Positions 16,338 to 25,846 of a stretch of DNA of 64,000 nt are shown here, piece after piece. The position numbers were made by a program, and so were the translations under genes. Below the pieces are notes generated by a model. That model saw nothing but the letters and a program-made list of their open reading frames with translations, did not search any database and had not been told where the DNA came from. Origin of the DNA: Rhodopseudomonas palustris (GTDB lineage: Bacteria > Pseudomonadota > Alphaproteobacteria > Rhizobiales > Xanthobacteraceae). Location: assembly GCF_013415845.1 (NCBI RefSeq), contig NZ_CP058907.1, positions 4,976,501-5,040,500 of the forward strand, in the 5' to 3' direction. Each line of letters starts with the position of its first letter. The stretch's first letter is position 1.

Positions 16338-17627
16338 ATGACCGATCTGACCATCACATGCCCGAACTGCGCCTCGTCGGTGCCGCTGACGGAGTCCCTG
16401 GCGGCGCCGCTGCTGAAGGATACGCAGGCCAAATACGAGCGGCTGATCAAGCAGAAGGATCAGGACATCGCCGGGCGCGAGCAGGCGCTGCGGGCGCAGC
16501 AGGCGGAGGTCGAGAAGGCCAAGGCGGCGGTGGCGCAGCAGGTCGCCGATCAGGTGACGGCGGCGCGGGCGCGGATCGCCGCGGAGGAAGCCGCCAAGGC
16601 GAAGCGCCTCGCCGAAAACGACCTCGCCGATAAAGCACGGCAGCTCGCCGAACTGCAGGAGGTGCTGAAGAGCCGCGACGCCAAGCTCGCCGAGGCGCAG
16701 CAGGCGCAGGCGGAGTTTGTGAAAAAGCAGCGGCTGCTCGAGGACGAGAAACGCGAGCTTCATCTGACGATCGAGAAGCAGGTCCAAGCCGGCCTCGAAG
16801 AGGCACGACAGAAGGCCCAGCAGGCCGCCGAAGACAATCTGCGGCTCAAGGTCACCGAGAAGGAAGAGCAGATCGCCGCGATGCAGCGGCAGATCGAGGA
16901 TCTGAAGCGCAAAGCCGAACAGGGTTCGCAGCAATTGCAGGGCGAGGTGCTGGAGCTCGAACTCGAAGCCTCGCTGCGCGCCAAGTTTCCGCACGACCAG
17001 ATCGAGCCGGTGCCGAAGGGCGAATTCGGCGGCGACGTGCTGCAGCGGGTGGTGAGCGCCGCGGCGCAGCCGTGCGGCAGCATCCTGTGGGAATTCAAGC
17101 GCACCAAGAACTGGTCGGACGGCTGGCTGACCAAGCTGCGCGACGACCAGCGCAAGGCCAAGGCGGAGCTGGCCCTGATCGTCTCCAACGCGTTGCCGAA
17201 GGGCGTGCACACCTTCGACCATATCGACGGCGTCTGGGTCACCGAAGCGCGCTGCGCGATTCCGGTGGCGATCGCGCTGCGGCAGTCGCTGATCGAGCTC
17301 GCCGCTGCGCGCCAGGCCGGCGTCGGCCAGCAGACCAAGATGGAGCTGACCTACCAGTACCTCACCGGCCCCGCATTCCGGCAGCGGATCGAGGCGATCG
17401 TCGAAAAGTTCACCGAGATGCAGAGCGATCTCGACAAGGAACGCCGCTCGATGATGCGGATGTGGGCCAAGCGCGAGGCTCAGATCCGCGGCGTGCTCGA
17501 GGCCACCGCCGGGATGTACGGCGATCTGCAGGGCATCGCCGGCAAAGCGCTGGCCGAGATCGACGGCATGGCGCTGCCGATGCTGGAAGACTTCAGCGAC
17601 GACGACGGCGACAGCGAAGCGGCGTAA
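16338..17627 (+). CDS. DUF2130 family protein with coiled coil
   Basis: A 429-residue cytoplasmic protein. The N-terminus has a CPNC pair (C8, C11) resembling a half zinc ribbon. Residues about 35-230 are an extended coiled coil rich in Lys, Glu, Gln and Ala, and residues about 235-420 form the DUF2130 domain (FPHDQIEPVPKGEFGGDV, GSILWEFKRTKNWSDGWL). The DUF2130 core has been compared with restriction-endonuclease-like folds, and E-x-K in WEFKRTK is visible here, but no activity is established. ATG 16338 was chosen because it begins the family's MTDLTITCPNC start; 13 extra codons are open upstream. Confidence 0.8.
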   Translation: MTDLTITCPNCASSVPLTESLAAPLLKDTQAKYERLIKQKDQDIAGREQALRAQQAEVEKAKAAVAQQVADQVTAARARIAAEEAAKAKRLAENDLADKARQLAELQEVLKSRDAKLAEAQQAQAEFVKKQRLLEDEKRELHLTIEKQVQAGLEEARQKAQQAAEDNLRLKVTEKEEQIAAMQRQIEDLKRKAEQGSQQLQGEVLELELEASLRAKFPHDQIEPVPKGEFGGDVLQRVVSAAAQPCGSILWEFKRTKNWSDGWLTKLRDDQRKAKAELALIVSNALPKGVHTFDHIDGVWVTEARCAIPVAIALRQSLIELAAARQAGVGQQTKMELTYQYLTGPAFRQRIEAIVEKFTEMQSDLDKERRSMMRMWAKREAQIRGVLEATAGMYGDLQGIAGKALAEIDGMALPMLEDFSDDDGDSEAA

Positions 17628-17634
17628 GGCCGGT

Positions 17635-17654
17635 TCTACGCGCCCGCGCGTAGA
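17635..17654. terminator. Possible bidirectional hairpin between convergent genes
   Basis: TCTACGCG, a four-base loop, then CGCGTAGA form an 8-bp perfect stem 8 bp after the DUF2130 stop and 9 bp before the convergent gene end. There is no T-run, so termination is only suggested by position. Confidence 0.35.
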
Positions 17655-17663
17655 CGGGTAGAC

Positions 17664-18905
17664 TTAGGCGATCATCCGGGCCTGCTCGGCGAGCCGGTCG
17701 CGGTGCTCCGGCGCGGCGATGGCGATCATCTGGCGCGCGCGCTCGGCGAGGCTGCAACCGCGCAGCTCGGCGACGCCCCATTCGGTGACGATGGCGTCGA
17801 CGTCGGCGCGCGGCGTCGTCACCGTCTCGACACGCGCGACGATGCGGCTCGACCCGTCCGGCGCCGTCGCCGGCAGCGCGATCAACGCCCGGCCACCGGG
17901 CGAGGCATTGGCGCCGCGGACGAAGTCGAGCTGGCCCCCGATCGCGCCGATCGCGACGCCGTTCAACGTCTCGGCATTGACGCTGCCGTCGAGCCCGACC
18001 TGCAGCGCCGAGTTGATGGCGGTCAGCCTGTTGATCTGTCCCAGCACGCCGTGATCGTGGGTGTAGGCGGCCGGCTGCATCAGCACCGACTTATTTTGAT
18101 GAGCGAACCGATACAGCCGCCCCGTGCCGATTAGCTGGTTGGTGATGGTGACGCCAGGATCGATGCCCTTCCGCGCATTCGTGACGGCTCCGCGTTCGAT
18201 CAGCTCGACCACCGCGTCGTTGATCAGGCCGGAATGGATGCCGAGGTCGCGGGCATGCGCCAGCGACGACAGGATCGCATCCGGAATCTTGCCGACGCCG
18301 AATTGTAGCGTGGCGCCGTCGGCGATCAGTTCGGCGGCATTGGCGGCGATCTTGCGCGAGACGTTGTCGAGAGCGCCGGACGGCAGTTCGAGCGGCCCGC
18401 GCCGAGCAGCGGCGCGGTGATGGATCGGGACGTCGTTGGGCCACTCCGCCCCATACGTAAACGGCGCGTCCGGATTGATCTCGGCGATCACCAGCCGGGC
18501 GCCGCGTGCGGCGTCGATCACGTAGTCGCACGACAGGCTGGCGCTGAGGCGGCCATCGGGCGCTTCTGCGAGCTGCACCAGCACCACGTCGACGCGGTGC
18601 CGGCCGGCGGCGAAATCGGCGCAGAACGCCGAGTAGTTGCTGGGGATCACGTCGAGCCGGCCGGCGCGCGCCAATTTGCGGGCGTTGCCGATCACGCCGT
18701 AGCTGACGAACGACACGTTCGGCGGCGCAGCCGAGAACGTGTCCGAGAACACCGGCCCGACCATCAACCGGAATGGCGGCAGATCGGCCGCCTGTGCCAT
18801 CAACGCCTCAGTCAGCGTCAGCGGCTCGGCGGTCGCCTGGCCGCACACCACGAGATCGCCGGCGCGGATCAGGCCGGTGAAGTCGATCGGCGTATCAGCA
18901 GGCAT
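17664..18905 (-). CDS. Acetyl-CoA hydrolase/CoA-transferase family protein
   Basis: A 413-residue cytoplasmic class I CoA-transferase of the acetyl-CoA hydrolase / 4-hydroxybutyrate CoA-transferase type, with both halves in one chain. Family signs are GDLVVCGQATAEP near the start, LQFGVGKIPDAI, the NQLIGTGRLY region and the late GAIGGQLDFVRGA signature. Such enzymes move CoA between acetyl- or succinyl-CoA and another acid, through a glutamyl-CoA thioester. It is last in the minus-strand unit dctP-dctQ-dctM-acyl-CoA dehydrogenase and could activate the imported acid. The acceptor is unknown. Confidence 0.85.
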   Translation of the reverse strand: MPADTPIDFTGLIRAGDLVVCGQATAEPLTLTEALMAQAADLPPFRLMVGPVFSDTFSAAPPNVSFVSYGVIGNARKLARAGRLDVIPSNYSAFCADFAAGRHRVDVVLVQLAEAPDGRLSASLSCDYVIDAARGARLVIAEINPDAPFTYGAEWPNDVPIHHRAAARRGPLELPSGALDNVSRKIAANAAELIADGATLQFGVGKIPDAILSSLAHARDLGIHSGLINDAVVELIERGAVTNARKGIDPGVTITNQLIGTGRLYRFAHQNKSVLMQPAAYTHDHGVLGQINRLTAINSALQVGLDGSVNAETLNGVAIGAIGGQLDFVRGANASPGGRALIALPATAPDGSSRIVARVETVTTPRADVDAIVTEWGVAELRGCSLAERARQMIAIAAPEHRDRLAEQARMIA

Positions 18906-18931
18906 CTGCGACCTCGCGCCGCGGCACGCGA

Positions 18932-20098
18932 TCAATACGATTTCGCCAGGCCGAGCACCTTTTCGGCGATGAAGCTGAGCGCGAGCTGTGGACTGACCGG
19001 CGCGATGCGCGGGATCATCACTTCGCGCAAATAGCGCTCGACGTGATACTCCTTGGCGTAGCCGAAGCCGCCATGGGTCATCACCGCCTGCTCGCAGGCC
19101 TGGAAGCCGGCCTCGCCGGCCAGATACTTCGCCGCATTGGCGGCGGCGCCGCACGGCATGCCCTGATCGTATTGCCACGCCGCCGACATCACCATCAGCC
19201 AGGCAGCTTCGAGCTCGACCCAGTTCTTCGCCAGCGGATGCTGGATCCCCTGGTTCTGGCCGATTGGGCGGTTGAACACGATGCGGGTCTTGGCGTAGTC
19301 GGCGGCACGCGACAGCGCCAACTTGCCGAGCCCGACCGCCTCGGCCGCGATCAGGATCCGCTCCGGATTCATGCCTTCCAGGATGTAATGGAAGCCCTTG
19401 CCCTCCTCGCCGATCCGGTCCTCGACCGGGATTTCGAAATCCTCGAAGAACAATTCGTTGGAGTCGACGATCTTGCGCCCCATCTTCTCGATCTCGTGCA
19501 CCTTGATCCTGGTGCGATCGAAGTCGGCGTAGAACAGGCTGAGGCCGTGGGTCGGTGACTTCACCTCTTCCAGCGGCGTGGTGCGCGCCAGCAGCAGGAT
19601 CTTGTTCGCGACTTGCGCGGTCGAGATCCACACCTTCTGGCCATTGACGACGTAACGGTCGCCCTTGCGCACTGCGCGGGTCTTGAGCTGGGTGGTGTTG
19701 AGGCCGGTGTTCGGTTCGGTCACTGCGAAGCACGCCTTGTCGCGGCCCTCGACCATCGGCGGCAGCATGCGCTGGCGCTGCTCCTCGGTGCCGAACACCA
19801 CGACGGGATTGAGACCGAACACGTTGATATGCACCGCCGAGGCGCCCGACATGCCGGCGCCGGATTCCGAGATCGCGCGCATCATGATCGCCGCCTCGGT
19901 GATACCGAGGCCGGAGCCGCCATAGGCTTCCGGCACGCAGATGCCGAGCCAGCCAGCGTCGGCCAGCGCCTTGTGGAAGTCGTGCGGGAAGCCGCCCTCG
20001 CGATCCTTCTTCAGCCAATAGGCGTCGTCGAAGCCCTCGCAGATCTTGGCGATGGCGTCGCGGATGGCTTCCTGCTGATCGGTGAGTGCGAAGTCCAT
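18932..20098 (-). CDS. Acyl-CoA dehydrogenase family protein
   Basis: A 388-residue FAD enzyme with the three-domain ACAD layout: CFAVTEPNTGLNTTQLKT (FAD/substrate loop, from 123), KVWISTAQVAN (155-165), FNRPIGQNQGIQHPLA (275-290) and the C-terminal HGGFGYAKEYHVERYLRE. The usual catalytic Glu of the YEGT motif is replaced: the aligned segment reads RIAPVSPQL at 364-372. A Glu is present at the isovaleryl-CoA dehydrogenase position (E246 in GMNPERILIA), so a branched-chain substrate is plausible. It sits between the TRAP transporter genes and a CoA-transferase, opposite CoA-transferase, hydratase and lyase genes, consistent with oxidising an imported acyl-CoA such as methylsuccinyl-CoA (inference). 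Confidence 0.88.
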   Translation of the reverse strand: MDFALTDQQEAIRDAIAKICEGFDDAYWLKKDREGGFPHDFHKALADAGWLGICVPEAYGGSGLGITEAAIMMRAISESGAGMSGASAVHINVFGLNPVVVFGTEEQRQRMLPPMVEGRDKACFAVTEPNTGLNTTQLKTRAVRKGDRYVVNGQKVWISTAQVANKILLLARTTPLEEVKSPTHGLSLFYADFDRTRIKVHEIEKMGRKIVDSNELFFEDFEIPVEDRIGEEGKGFHYILEGMNPERILIAAEAVGLGKLALSRAADYAKTRIVFNRPIGQNQGIQHPLAKNWVELEAAWLMVMSAAWQYDQGMPCGAAANAAKYLAGEAGFQACEQAVMTHGGFGYAKEYHVERYLREVMIPRIAPVSPQLALSFIAEKVLGLAKSY

Positions 20099-20150
20099 GA
20101 CTGGCTCTTTGTGTTGTTGTTTGACGGACGGGCGGGGCTTGCGCGACGCC

Positions 20151-21440
20151 TTACGGCGCCATCTGCGACGGCAGCCACAGGATGATGCTCGGGAACGCCA
20201 CCATGATGGCGATCGCGATCAGGTGCGCGATGAAGTGCGGGAAGGTGCCGTGGAACACTTCGGCGACCGGCCGCTTGGCGTAGCGCGCGACGATGAAGCA
20301 GTTCAGCCCGACCGGCGGCGTGATCATGCCGACCTCGGCGGTGACGATCTTGATCACGCCGAACCAGATCGGATCAAAGCCGAGCGACTTGATCAGCGGC
20401 ATGACGATCGGCACCGTCAGCACCAGGATGGCGATCTGGTCCATGAACGAGCCGAGCACGATGTAGCCGCACAGGATCAGCGTGATGATCACCCAGCGCG
20501 AAGTCTCCAACGAGCCGACCCAGGCGACGAGGTCCTGGGTGACGTGGGTGAGCGTGAAGAAGTATCCAAAGATCGAGGCACCGACCAGGATCGTCACGAT
20601 CATGCAGGTGCCGTAGCTGGCGCTGAGCAGCGCCTTGTACAGCGTCCTCGGGGTCACCTTACCCTTGGAGATCGCGAGCACGAGCGCGCCCGCGGCACCG
20701 AGGGCCGAAGCCTCGGTCGGGGTCGCGACTCCGAGATAGATGGTGCCGGTGACCAGCGAGAACAGCGCCAGCATCGGGCCGATCTGCCACAGCAGCACGA
20801 AACGCTCGCGCCACGGCACCGACGCGACCCGAGGCGCACGTGACGGATCGAGCCAGACCAGGATGTAGATCGTCGCCATGATGGTCGCGGTGACCAGCGC
20901 AGCGGGAATGATCCCGCCGATCAAGAGCTGGCCGATATTCACTTCGGCGAGCAGGCCGAAGATCACCAGCGCCACGCTGGGCGGGATCAGCATCGCCAAC
21001 GTTCCGGAGATCGCCACCACGCCGGCCGCCATCTTCGGCTCGTAGCCCTGCTTGATCATCGCCGGCAGGCTGGTCGACGACAACGTCGCCGCCGATGCCG
21101 TGCTGGTGCCGCAGATCGCGCCGAAGCCGGCGCCGGCGAGTGCGGTCGCCATGCCGAGGCCGCCGGGGATACGGCCGACCCAGGCCGAAGCGGTCTTGAA
21201 CAATGCGTCGGCGACGCCGGACAGCAGCACCAGTTCGGCCATCAGCAGGAACATCGGGATGGTGATCAGCTCGTAGGACGACACCGTCGACAGCGGCGCA
21301 GTCTCCAGGATGCCGAACAACGTGCCGATACCGCCGACCATCAGCAGGCCGACCGAGCCGGAGAAGGCCATCGCAAAACCGACCGGCGTGCCGATGGCGA
21401 GCAGGACGAACAGCAGGCCGAGGACGATCAGGGTGGTCAT
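20151..21440 (-). CDS. dctM: TRAP transporter large permease subunit
   Basis: A 429-residue inner-membrane protein with about 12 hydrophobic segments and the DctM look (GLLFVLLAIGTPVGFAMAFSG at the N-terminus, FGAICGTSTASAATL, VGMITPPVGLNCFIVA). It catalyses sodium- or proton-coupled uptake of an acid delivered by the DctP protein. It follows dctQ with 11 bp between and precedes an acyl-CoA dehydrogenase gene, so transport and breakdown seem to be one operon. Confidence 0.95.
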   Translation of the reverse strand: MTTLIVLGLLFVLLAIGTPVGFAMAFSGSVGLLMVGGIGTLFGILETAPLSTVSSYELITIPMFLLMAELVLLSGVADALFKTASAWVGRIPGGLGMATALAGAGFGAICGTSTASAATLSSTSLPAMIKQGYEPKMAAGVVAISGTLAMLIPPSVALVIFGLLAEVNIGQLLIGGIIPAALVTATIMATIYILVWLDPSRAPRVASVPWRERFVLLWQIGPMLALFSLVTGTIYLGVATPTEASALGAAGALVLAISKGKVTPRTLYKALLSASYGTCMIVTILVGASIFGYFFTLTHVTQDLVAWVGSLETSRWVIITLILCGYIVLGSFMDQIAILVLTVPIVMPLIKSLGFDPIWFGVIKIVTAEVGMITPPVGLNCFIVARYAKRPVAEVFHGTFPHFIAHLIAIAIMVAFPSIILWLPSQMAP

Positions 21441-21451
21441 GTCGGCCGCCG

Positions 21452-22006
21452 TTATTCGAAGGACTTGGCTTCACCGACCCCGACCAGGGGCGGCAACGGG
21501 TAGAGGTCACGGCCGGTGACGAGGCTCGCCACATGGCCCGCGAGCATCAGCAGCAGCCGCAGCACCAGCACGCCGCAGCCGAACGGCACCAGCGCCGCCG
21601 AAATCCAGGTCGGCCACGGGATCGCGCCGGCGAGCACGTCATTCTGCTGGAAATTGTCGAGCGCGCGGTCGAAGCCGACCTTGCACAGCAGCACGAACAC
21701 GAACAGGCCGGTCAGCGCGGTGACGATCTCGGCGAGGCGCCGCCCCGCCGGCGAGAACCGCGGCACCAGAATGTCGACGCCGACATGGACGTGCTCGCGC
21801 AGTGCGTCCGATAGCGTCAGGAAGAACACGCCCGCCATCAGATACAGCCCGATCAGATCGTAGGTGAAGGAGAACGGACGGTTCAGCGCGTAGCGCATGA
21901 ACACGTCCGCCACCACCAGCACCATGATCGCAAACATGAAGGTGACGGCGATCAGCGTCAGCGCTCGTTCGAGCGCGGCAAGAGCGGCACTGGCTCGTTG
22001 CATCAC
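21452..22006 (-). CDS. dctQ: TRAP transporter small permease subunit
   Basis: A 184-residue membrane protein with four hydrophobic segments (LTLIAVTFMFAIMVLVVADV, DLIGLYLMAGVFFLTLSDAL, IVTALTGLFVFVLLCKVGF, WISAALVPFGCGVLVLRLLL). Typical DctQ features are the RYALNRPFSFTYDL loop and ALREHVHVGVDI. It lies between dctP and dctM and forms the membrane complex with DctM. Confidence 0.92.
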   Translation of the reverse strand: MMQRASAALAALERALTLIAVTFMFAIMVLVVADVFMRYALNRPFSFTYDLIGLYLMAGVFFLTLSDALREHVHVGVDILVPRFSPAGRRLAEIVTALTGLFVFVLLCKVGFDRALDNFQQNDVLAGAIPWPTWISAALVPFGCGVLVLRLLLMLAGHVASLVTGRDLYPLPPLVGVGEAKSFE

Positions 22007-22036
22007 GCAGTCTCCACTGTTTTTCCAGGAGGACGC

Positions 22037-23062
22037 TTACTTGCTCGCACCAGCGGCGAGCAGGCTCTGAAACTCTTCGAGCGCCTGCGTGCCTTGCTTG
22101 CCGCGGGAGTCGACGCCCGCGGCCCATTCCTTGGCGACGCCTTTGAGCTTGTCCTTCATCTGCGCCTTGGTGGCGTCGGGAATCGGGTCGAAGGTCACGC
22201 CTGCATCGTTGAGCTGCTTGCGGGTCTGCAGCTGCTCCTTGTCGACGTCCGAACACACCTTCGGCTCGATCGCCTCCGAGGCTTCTTCCATCGCCTTCTT
22301 GACGTCGTCCGGCAGCTTGGCCCATGCTCGCTCGCTGATCGAATAGGCGACGATGAAGGAGCCGAAGCTGACCCCGTCGGTGGCATGCTTGACCAGCTTG
22401 TCGAGGCCGTAGGACGCGATGCTGTCGGCCGGGAACAGGACGCCATCCATCGTCCCGCGCGCCAGCGACTCATAGGCGTCGGGCGCCGCCATGCGCACCG
22501 GCACGGCGCCGAGCGCGCGCAGCGTCAGGTCCTGCGCGCCGCCGGTCGAGCGCAGCTTCAGGCCCTGGATCGTGTCCATCGAGTCGACCTTCTGCTTCAC
22601 CGTGAACACCTGATACGGCGGCAGCACCACGGCCATCAGCAGCTTGATCTTGTTGGGCGCGTATTCCTGCTTGGCGAGCACGCCGTCGCGTGCGCTCTTC
22701 CAATAGGCCATCGTGCCCTGGCAACTCGTCGTGAACGACTCCGGCAATTGCGCCACTTCGGACAGCGGCATCTTGTCGGACGCATAGGACGGGGCGATGT
22801 AGCCGATGTCGACGACGCCCGACTGGGTCAGACGCAACAGGTCGGTGGCCTTGCCCATCTGCTGGTTGGGATAATAGCTGAAGGTCACCGCGCCGTTGGT
22901 GCGCTTGGTGACGTCGTCCATCCACGGCTTCAACATCAGGCGGACGAGGTAGTGCCCGGCGGGAAATGAGTCGGCAACCTTGAGTTCGAGCGCCTGAGCA
23001 GGCGCCAAAGCCATCGTCACCGGCAGCGACAACGCCACCGCCCAAGCCATGCTTGTCCGCAT
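22037..23062 (-). CDS. dctP: TRAP transporter substrate-binding protein
   Basis: A 341-residue periplasmic protein with a Sec signal peptide ending AQA around residue 24. The mature part has DctP hallmarks: VADSFPAGH, YYPNQQMGKATDLLRLTQSGVVDIGY and the LKLRSTGG segment, whose arginine normally pairs with the ligand carboxylate. The ligand is therefore probably a carboxylic acid. It is the first gene of a minus-strand operon and faces, across about 200 bp, the CoA-transferase/hydratase/lyase operon. Confidence 0.92.
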   Translation of the reverse strand: MRTSMAWAVALSLPVTMALAPAQALELKVADSFPAGHYLVRLMLKPWMDDVTKRTNGAVTFSYYPNQQMGKATDLLRLTQSGVVDIGYIAPSYASDKMPLSEVAQLPESFTTSCQGTMAYWKSARDGVLAKQEYAPNKIKLLMAVVLPPYQVFTVKQKVDSMDTIQGLKLRSTGGAQDLTLRALGAVPVRMAAPDAYESLARGTMDGVLFPADSIASYGLDKLVKHATDGVSFGSFIVAYSISERAWAKLPDDVKKAMEEASEAIEPKVCSDVDKEQLQTRKQLNDAGVTFDPIPDATKAQMKDKLKGVAKEWAAGVDSRGKQGTQALEEFQSLLAAGASK

Positions 23063-23265
23063 CCGAAGTCCTCCCTGTATCCGCCCGCAGCAGCGGGTGG
23101 AACGCGGCTTGTGCCGCTTTGATGGAGGGATCGTACATACAGGTGAATTTTTTCGTCAATATGATGGACAACGCATGGAGCTATGCGCGGCACGGGCATC
23201 CAAATCGATTGACCGGGTTATTTTTTGAATTCTAGCTACACGAATGTGAATTGAAGGATCGCGCG

Positions 23266-24462
23266 TTGGGACCTCTGTCTGGCATCACGATACTCGACCT
23301 GACCTCGGTGCTGATGGGGCCGTACGCCACCCAGACGCTCGCCGACATGGGAGCCGACGTCGTCAAGGTCGAAAGCCCGGAGGGCGACATCGTCCGCCAC
23401 ATCGGTCCGGGCCGCACGCCCGGCATGGGGGGGATGTTCCTCAACACCAATCGCGGCAAGCGCAGCATCGTCATCGACCTCAAGCAGAACGACGGACGAG
23501 AGGCACTGCTTCGGCTCGCCGCACGGGCCAATGCGCTGATCTATAATGTCCGGCCGCAGGCGATGGCGCGGCTCGGCCTGAGCTACGAGCAGGTCGCTGC
23601 GGTCAATCCGGGCATCGTCTATCTCGGCGCGTTCGGCTATGGCCAGGACGGCCCCTACGCGGCCAAGCCGGCTTATGACGATCTGATCCAGGGCGCCGCC
23701 GGCGTGCCGACACTGCTCGCCGCGGCCGGCGACGGCACCCCACGCTACGTGCCGATCACCATTGCCGACCGCATCGTCGGGCTGATGGCGGTCAATGCCA
23801 TGCTCGGCGCGCTGATGCATCAGCAGCGCACCGGCGAAGGCCAGCGCATCGACGTGCCGATGTTCGAATCGATGGCGTCGTTCGTCCTGGTCGATCATCT
23901 CGGCGGCCTGACCTACGAGCCGCCGCTCGACCATGGCGGCTATGCACGGCTGCTGTCGCGCTCCCGCAAGCCGTATCAAACCAGCGACGGCCATCTGTGC
24001 GTGCTCATCTACAACGACAAGCAATGGCGCAGCTTCTTCGAGGCGATCGACCGCACCGACTTCCTGGCCCAGCCGCGCTTCGCCAACCACGCGGCGCGCA
24101 CCCGCCACATCGACGAAATCTACGAAGAGATCGGCGCAATCTTCCTGACCCGCACCACCGCAGAATGGCGCGAACTGCTGGAGCGTGCCGACATTCCGGT
24201 GATGCCGATGCACAGCATGGAGTCGATCCTCGACGACCCGCATCTGCGCGCGGTCGGCTTCTTCGAGACCGTCGAGCACCCGGTCGAAGGCCGTGTCCGC
24301 CAGATGAAGGTGCCGTCGACCTGGAGCGCGACGCAGCCGCAGCCAGGCGGCCCGGCACCGACGCTCGGCGGTAACGGCCGGGACATCCTCACCGAAGCGG
24401 GGTTTTCGTCCGCTGAGATCGAGCGCCTCGGCCACAGCAAGGCGGTGCACCTGCCCGACTGA
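23266..24462 (+). CDS. Class III (CaiB/BaiF) CoA-transferase
   Basis: A roughly 398-residue soluble enzyme. The N-terminus reads [35 protein letters not shown], and the catalytic aspartate is D138 in [11 protein letters not shown]. Class III enzymes transfer CoA between a donor such as succinyl-CoA and a carboxylic acid through an aspartyl anhydride. TTG 23266 is chosen because GAAGGA lies six bases upstream; TTG 23251 is an in-frame alternative. The next genes encode a MaoC hydratase and a CitE-type lyase, the order seen for itaconate or mesaconate breakdown to acetyl-CoA and pyruvate, so this may be the activating step. The exact acid is inferred only from context. Confidence 0.88.
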   Translation: MGPLSGITILDLTSVLMGPYATQTLADMGADVVKVESPEGDIVRHIGPGRTPGMGGMFLNTNRGKRSIVIDLKQNDGREALLRLAARANALIYNVRPQAMARLGLSYEQVAAVNPGIVYLGAFGYGQDGPYAAKPAYDDLIQGAAGVPTLLAAAGDGTPRYVPITIADRIVGLMAVNAMLGALMHQQRTGEGQRIDVPMFESMASFVLVDHLGGLTYEPPLDHGGYARLLSRSRKPYQTSDGHLCVLIYNDKQWRSFFEAIDRTDFLAQPRFANHAARTRHIDEIYEEIGAIFLTRTTAEWRELLERADIPVMPMHSMESILDDPHLRAVGFFETVEHPVEGRVRQMKVPSTWSATQPQPGGPAPTLGGNGRDILTEAGFSSAEIERLGHSKAVHLPD

Positions 24463-24505
24463 CACCGGCCTGCGGGCCCAATTGAATCAAAGGGAGACGA
24501 CGATC

Positions 24506-24958
24506 ATGGCGGGGATGTACTTCGAGGAATTCGAGGTCGGCCAGGAATTCCAGCATGCGCTGACGCGCACGGTCACCGAGATGGACAATACGATGTTCAG
24601 CCTGCTGACGCTGAACCCGCAGCCGCTGCACATCGATGCGCATTTCGCCGAGAAGACCGAGTTCGGCCAGCGCATTTTCAACAGCCTGTACACGCTAGGC
24701 ATCATGATCGGCATGACCGTCTATGATACGACCCTCGGCACCACCGTCGCCAATCTCGGCATGACCGACGTGACCTTCCCCAAGCCCGTTTTCCATGGCG
24801 ATACGCTGCGCGCGACCACCAAGGTGCTGTCCAAGCGAGAGTCGAAGTCGCGTCCGAACGCCGGCATCGTCGAGTTCGAACACCACGCGCTGAACCAGAA
24901 CGACGAGATCGTCGGCAAGTGCCGGCGCACGGCGCTGATGCACAAGAGGCCGGCGTGA
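24506..24958 (+). CDS. MaoC-like hydratase (possible mesaconyl-/itaconyl-CoA hydratase)
   Basis: A 150-residue single hotdog domain of the R-specific hydratase type: [26 protein letters not shown], then [22 protein letters not shown] with the His in the D/N-P.H.D position of the MaoC motif (Asn takes the place of the usual catalytic Asp), and [22 protein letters not shown] 24506 follows an AGGGAGA site. The stop overlaps the next ATG (TGATG), giving tight coupling to the lyase gene. In itaconate/mesaconate degradation such a protein hydrates the enoyl-CoA to citramalyl-CoA; assignment is by neighbours. Confidence 0.85.
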   Translation: MAGMYFEEFEVGQEFQHALTRTVTEMDNTMFSLLTLNPQPLHIDAHFAEKTEFGQRIFNSLYTLGIMIGMTVYDTTLGTTVANLGMTDVTFPKPVFHGDTLRATTKVLSKRESKSRPNAGIVEFEHHALNQNDEIVGKCRRTALMHKRPA

Positions 24959-25806
24959 TGCGCTCGATGCTATTCGTGCCGGGCGACAGCCCGCGCAAAT
25001 TCGAGAAGGCGTCGCAGGGCGGCGCCGACGCACTGATCATCGATCTCGAAGATTCCGTCGTCACCGAGAAGAAGGACGATGCTCGCGGCCTGACCCGCAC
25101 GATGCTGCAGGCGCCGCGCGGCCAACAGAAGCTCTACGTCCGCGTCAACGCGCTCGACACCGGGCGCACGCTCGGCGACCTCGCCGCCGTGATGCCGGCG
25201 CGGCCCGACGGCATCGTGCTGCCGAAATCGCGTAGCGGCGATGACGTGCGCAACGTCGCGCTGTGGCTCGACGCCTTCGAAGCCGCCGCGGGTATCGAGC
25301 TTGGGACAACCCGGATCGTCGTGGTCGCCACCGAGACCGCAGGCTCGATCTTCGGGCTCGGCAGCTACAAGGACTGCTCGCCGCGGCTCGCCGGATTGAT
25401 GTGGGGCGCGGAGGATCTCGCCGCCTCGCTCGGCGCCACCGAGAACGGCTCGGGCGGCGTGTTTCACAGTCCGTACCGGCTCGCGCGCGACCTGTGCCTG
25501 ATGGGCGCGGCGGCGGCAGACGTTACGGCGATCGACACCGTCTATACCGACATCGACAATCTTGCAGGCTTGCAAGCCGAGACACGCGCGGCGCGGCGCG
25601 ACGGCTTCACCTGCAAGGCACTGATCCACCCCAAGCACGTCGATATCGTCAACGCCGCCTTCGCTCCGACCGAGGCCGAACGGAGCTGGGCCGAAAAGGT
25701 GATCGCGGCGTTCGCAGACAATCCCGACGCCGGCACGCTGCGACTCGACGGCAGAATGCTCGACAAGCCGCATCTGCGCGCCGCGCAGAAGATTCTCGGA
25801 CTATGA
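24958..25806 (+). CDS. CitE-like lyase (HpcH/HpaI family; possible citramalyl-CoA lyase)
   Basis: A 282-residue TIM-barrel enzyme. Family signs are RSMLFVPGDSPRKFEKA (2-18), the acidic LIIDLEDSV strand (27-35), YVRVNAL, a metal-binding E in VVATETAGSI, and GLMWGAEDLAASLGA. The CitE-like stand-alone lyases cleave malyl-, methylmalyl- or citramalyl-CoA to acetyl-CoA (or propionyl-CoA) plus glyoxylate or pyruvate. No citrate lyase alpha, gamma or ligase genes are present, so it is not citrate lyase. Coupled to the hydratase gene by TGATG. Confidence 0.88.
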   Translation: MRSMLFVPGDSPRKFEKASQGGADALIIDLEDSVVTEKKDDARGLTRTMLQAPRGQQKLYVRVNALDTGRTLGDLAAVMPARPDGIVLPKSRSGDDVRNVALWLDAFEAAAGIELGTTRIVVVATETAGSIFGLGSYKDCSPRLAGLMWGAEDLAASLGATENGSGGVFHSPYRLARDLCLMGAAAADVTAIDTVYTDIDNLAGLQAETRAARRDGFTCKALIHPKHVDIVNAAFAPTEAERSWAEKVIAAFADNPDAGTLRLDGRMLDKPHLRAAQKILGL

Positions 25807-25846
25807 CAAGCGCGGGTGGCCGGGCCGGCCGCCCCGAGGGCTCCTG

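Noticed and set aside
17664..20018. A very long open frame (over 780 codons) covering both the CoA-transferase and most of the acyl-CoA dehydrogenase
   Set aside because: Only its last 413 codons encode a recognisable protein. The upstream part is an out-of-frame reading of the dehydrogenase gene, an effect of high GC.
23063..23265. IclR operator between the TRAP and CoA-transferase operons
   Set aside because: The region is AT-rich and must hold both promoters, but no inverted repeat good enough to call an IclR box was found.
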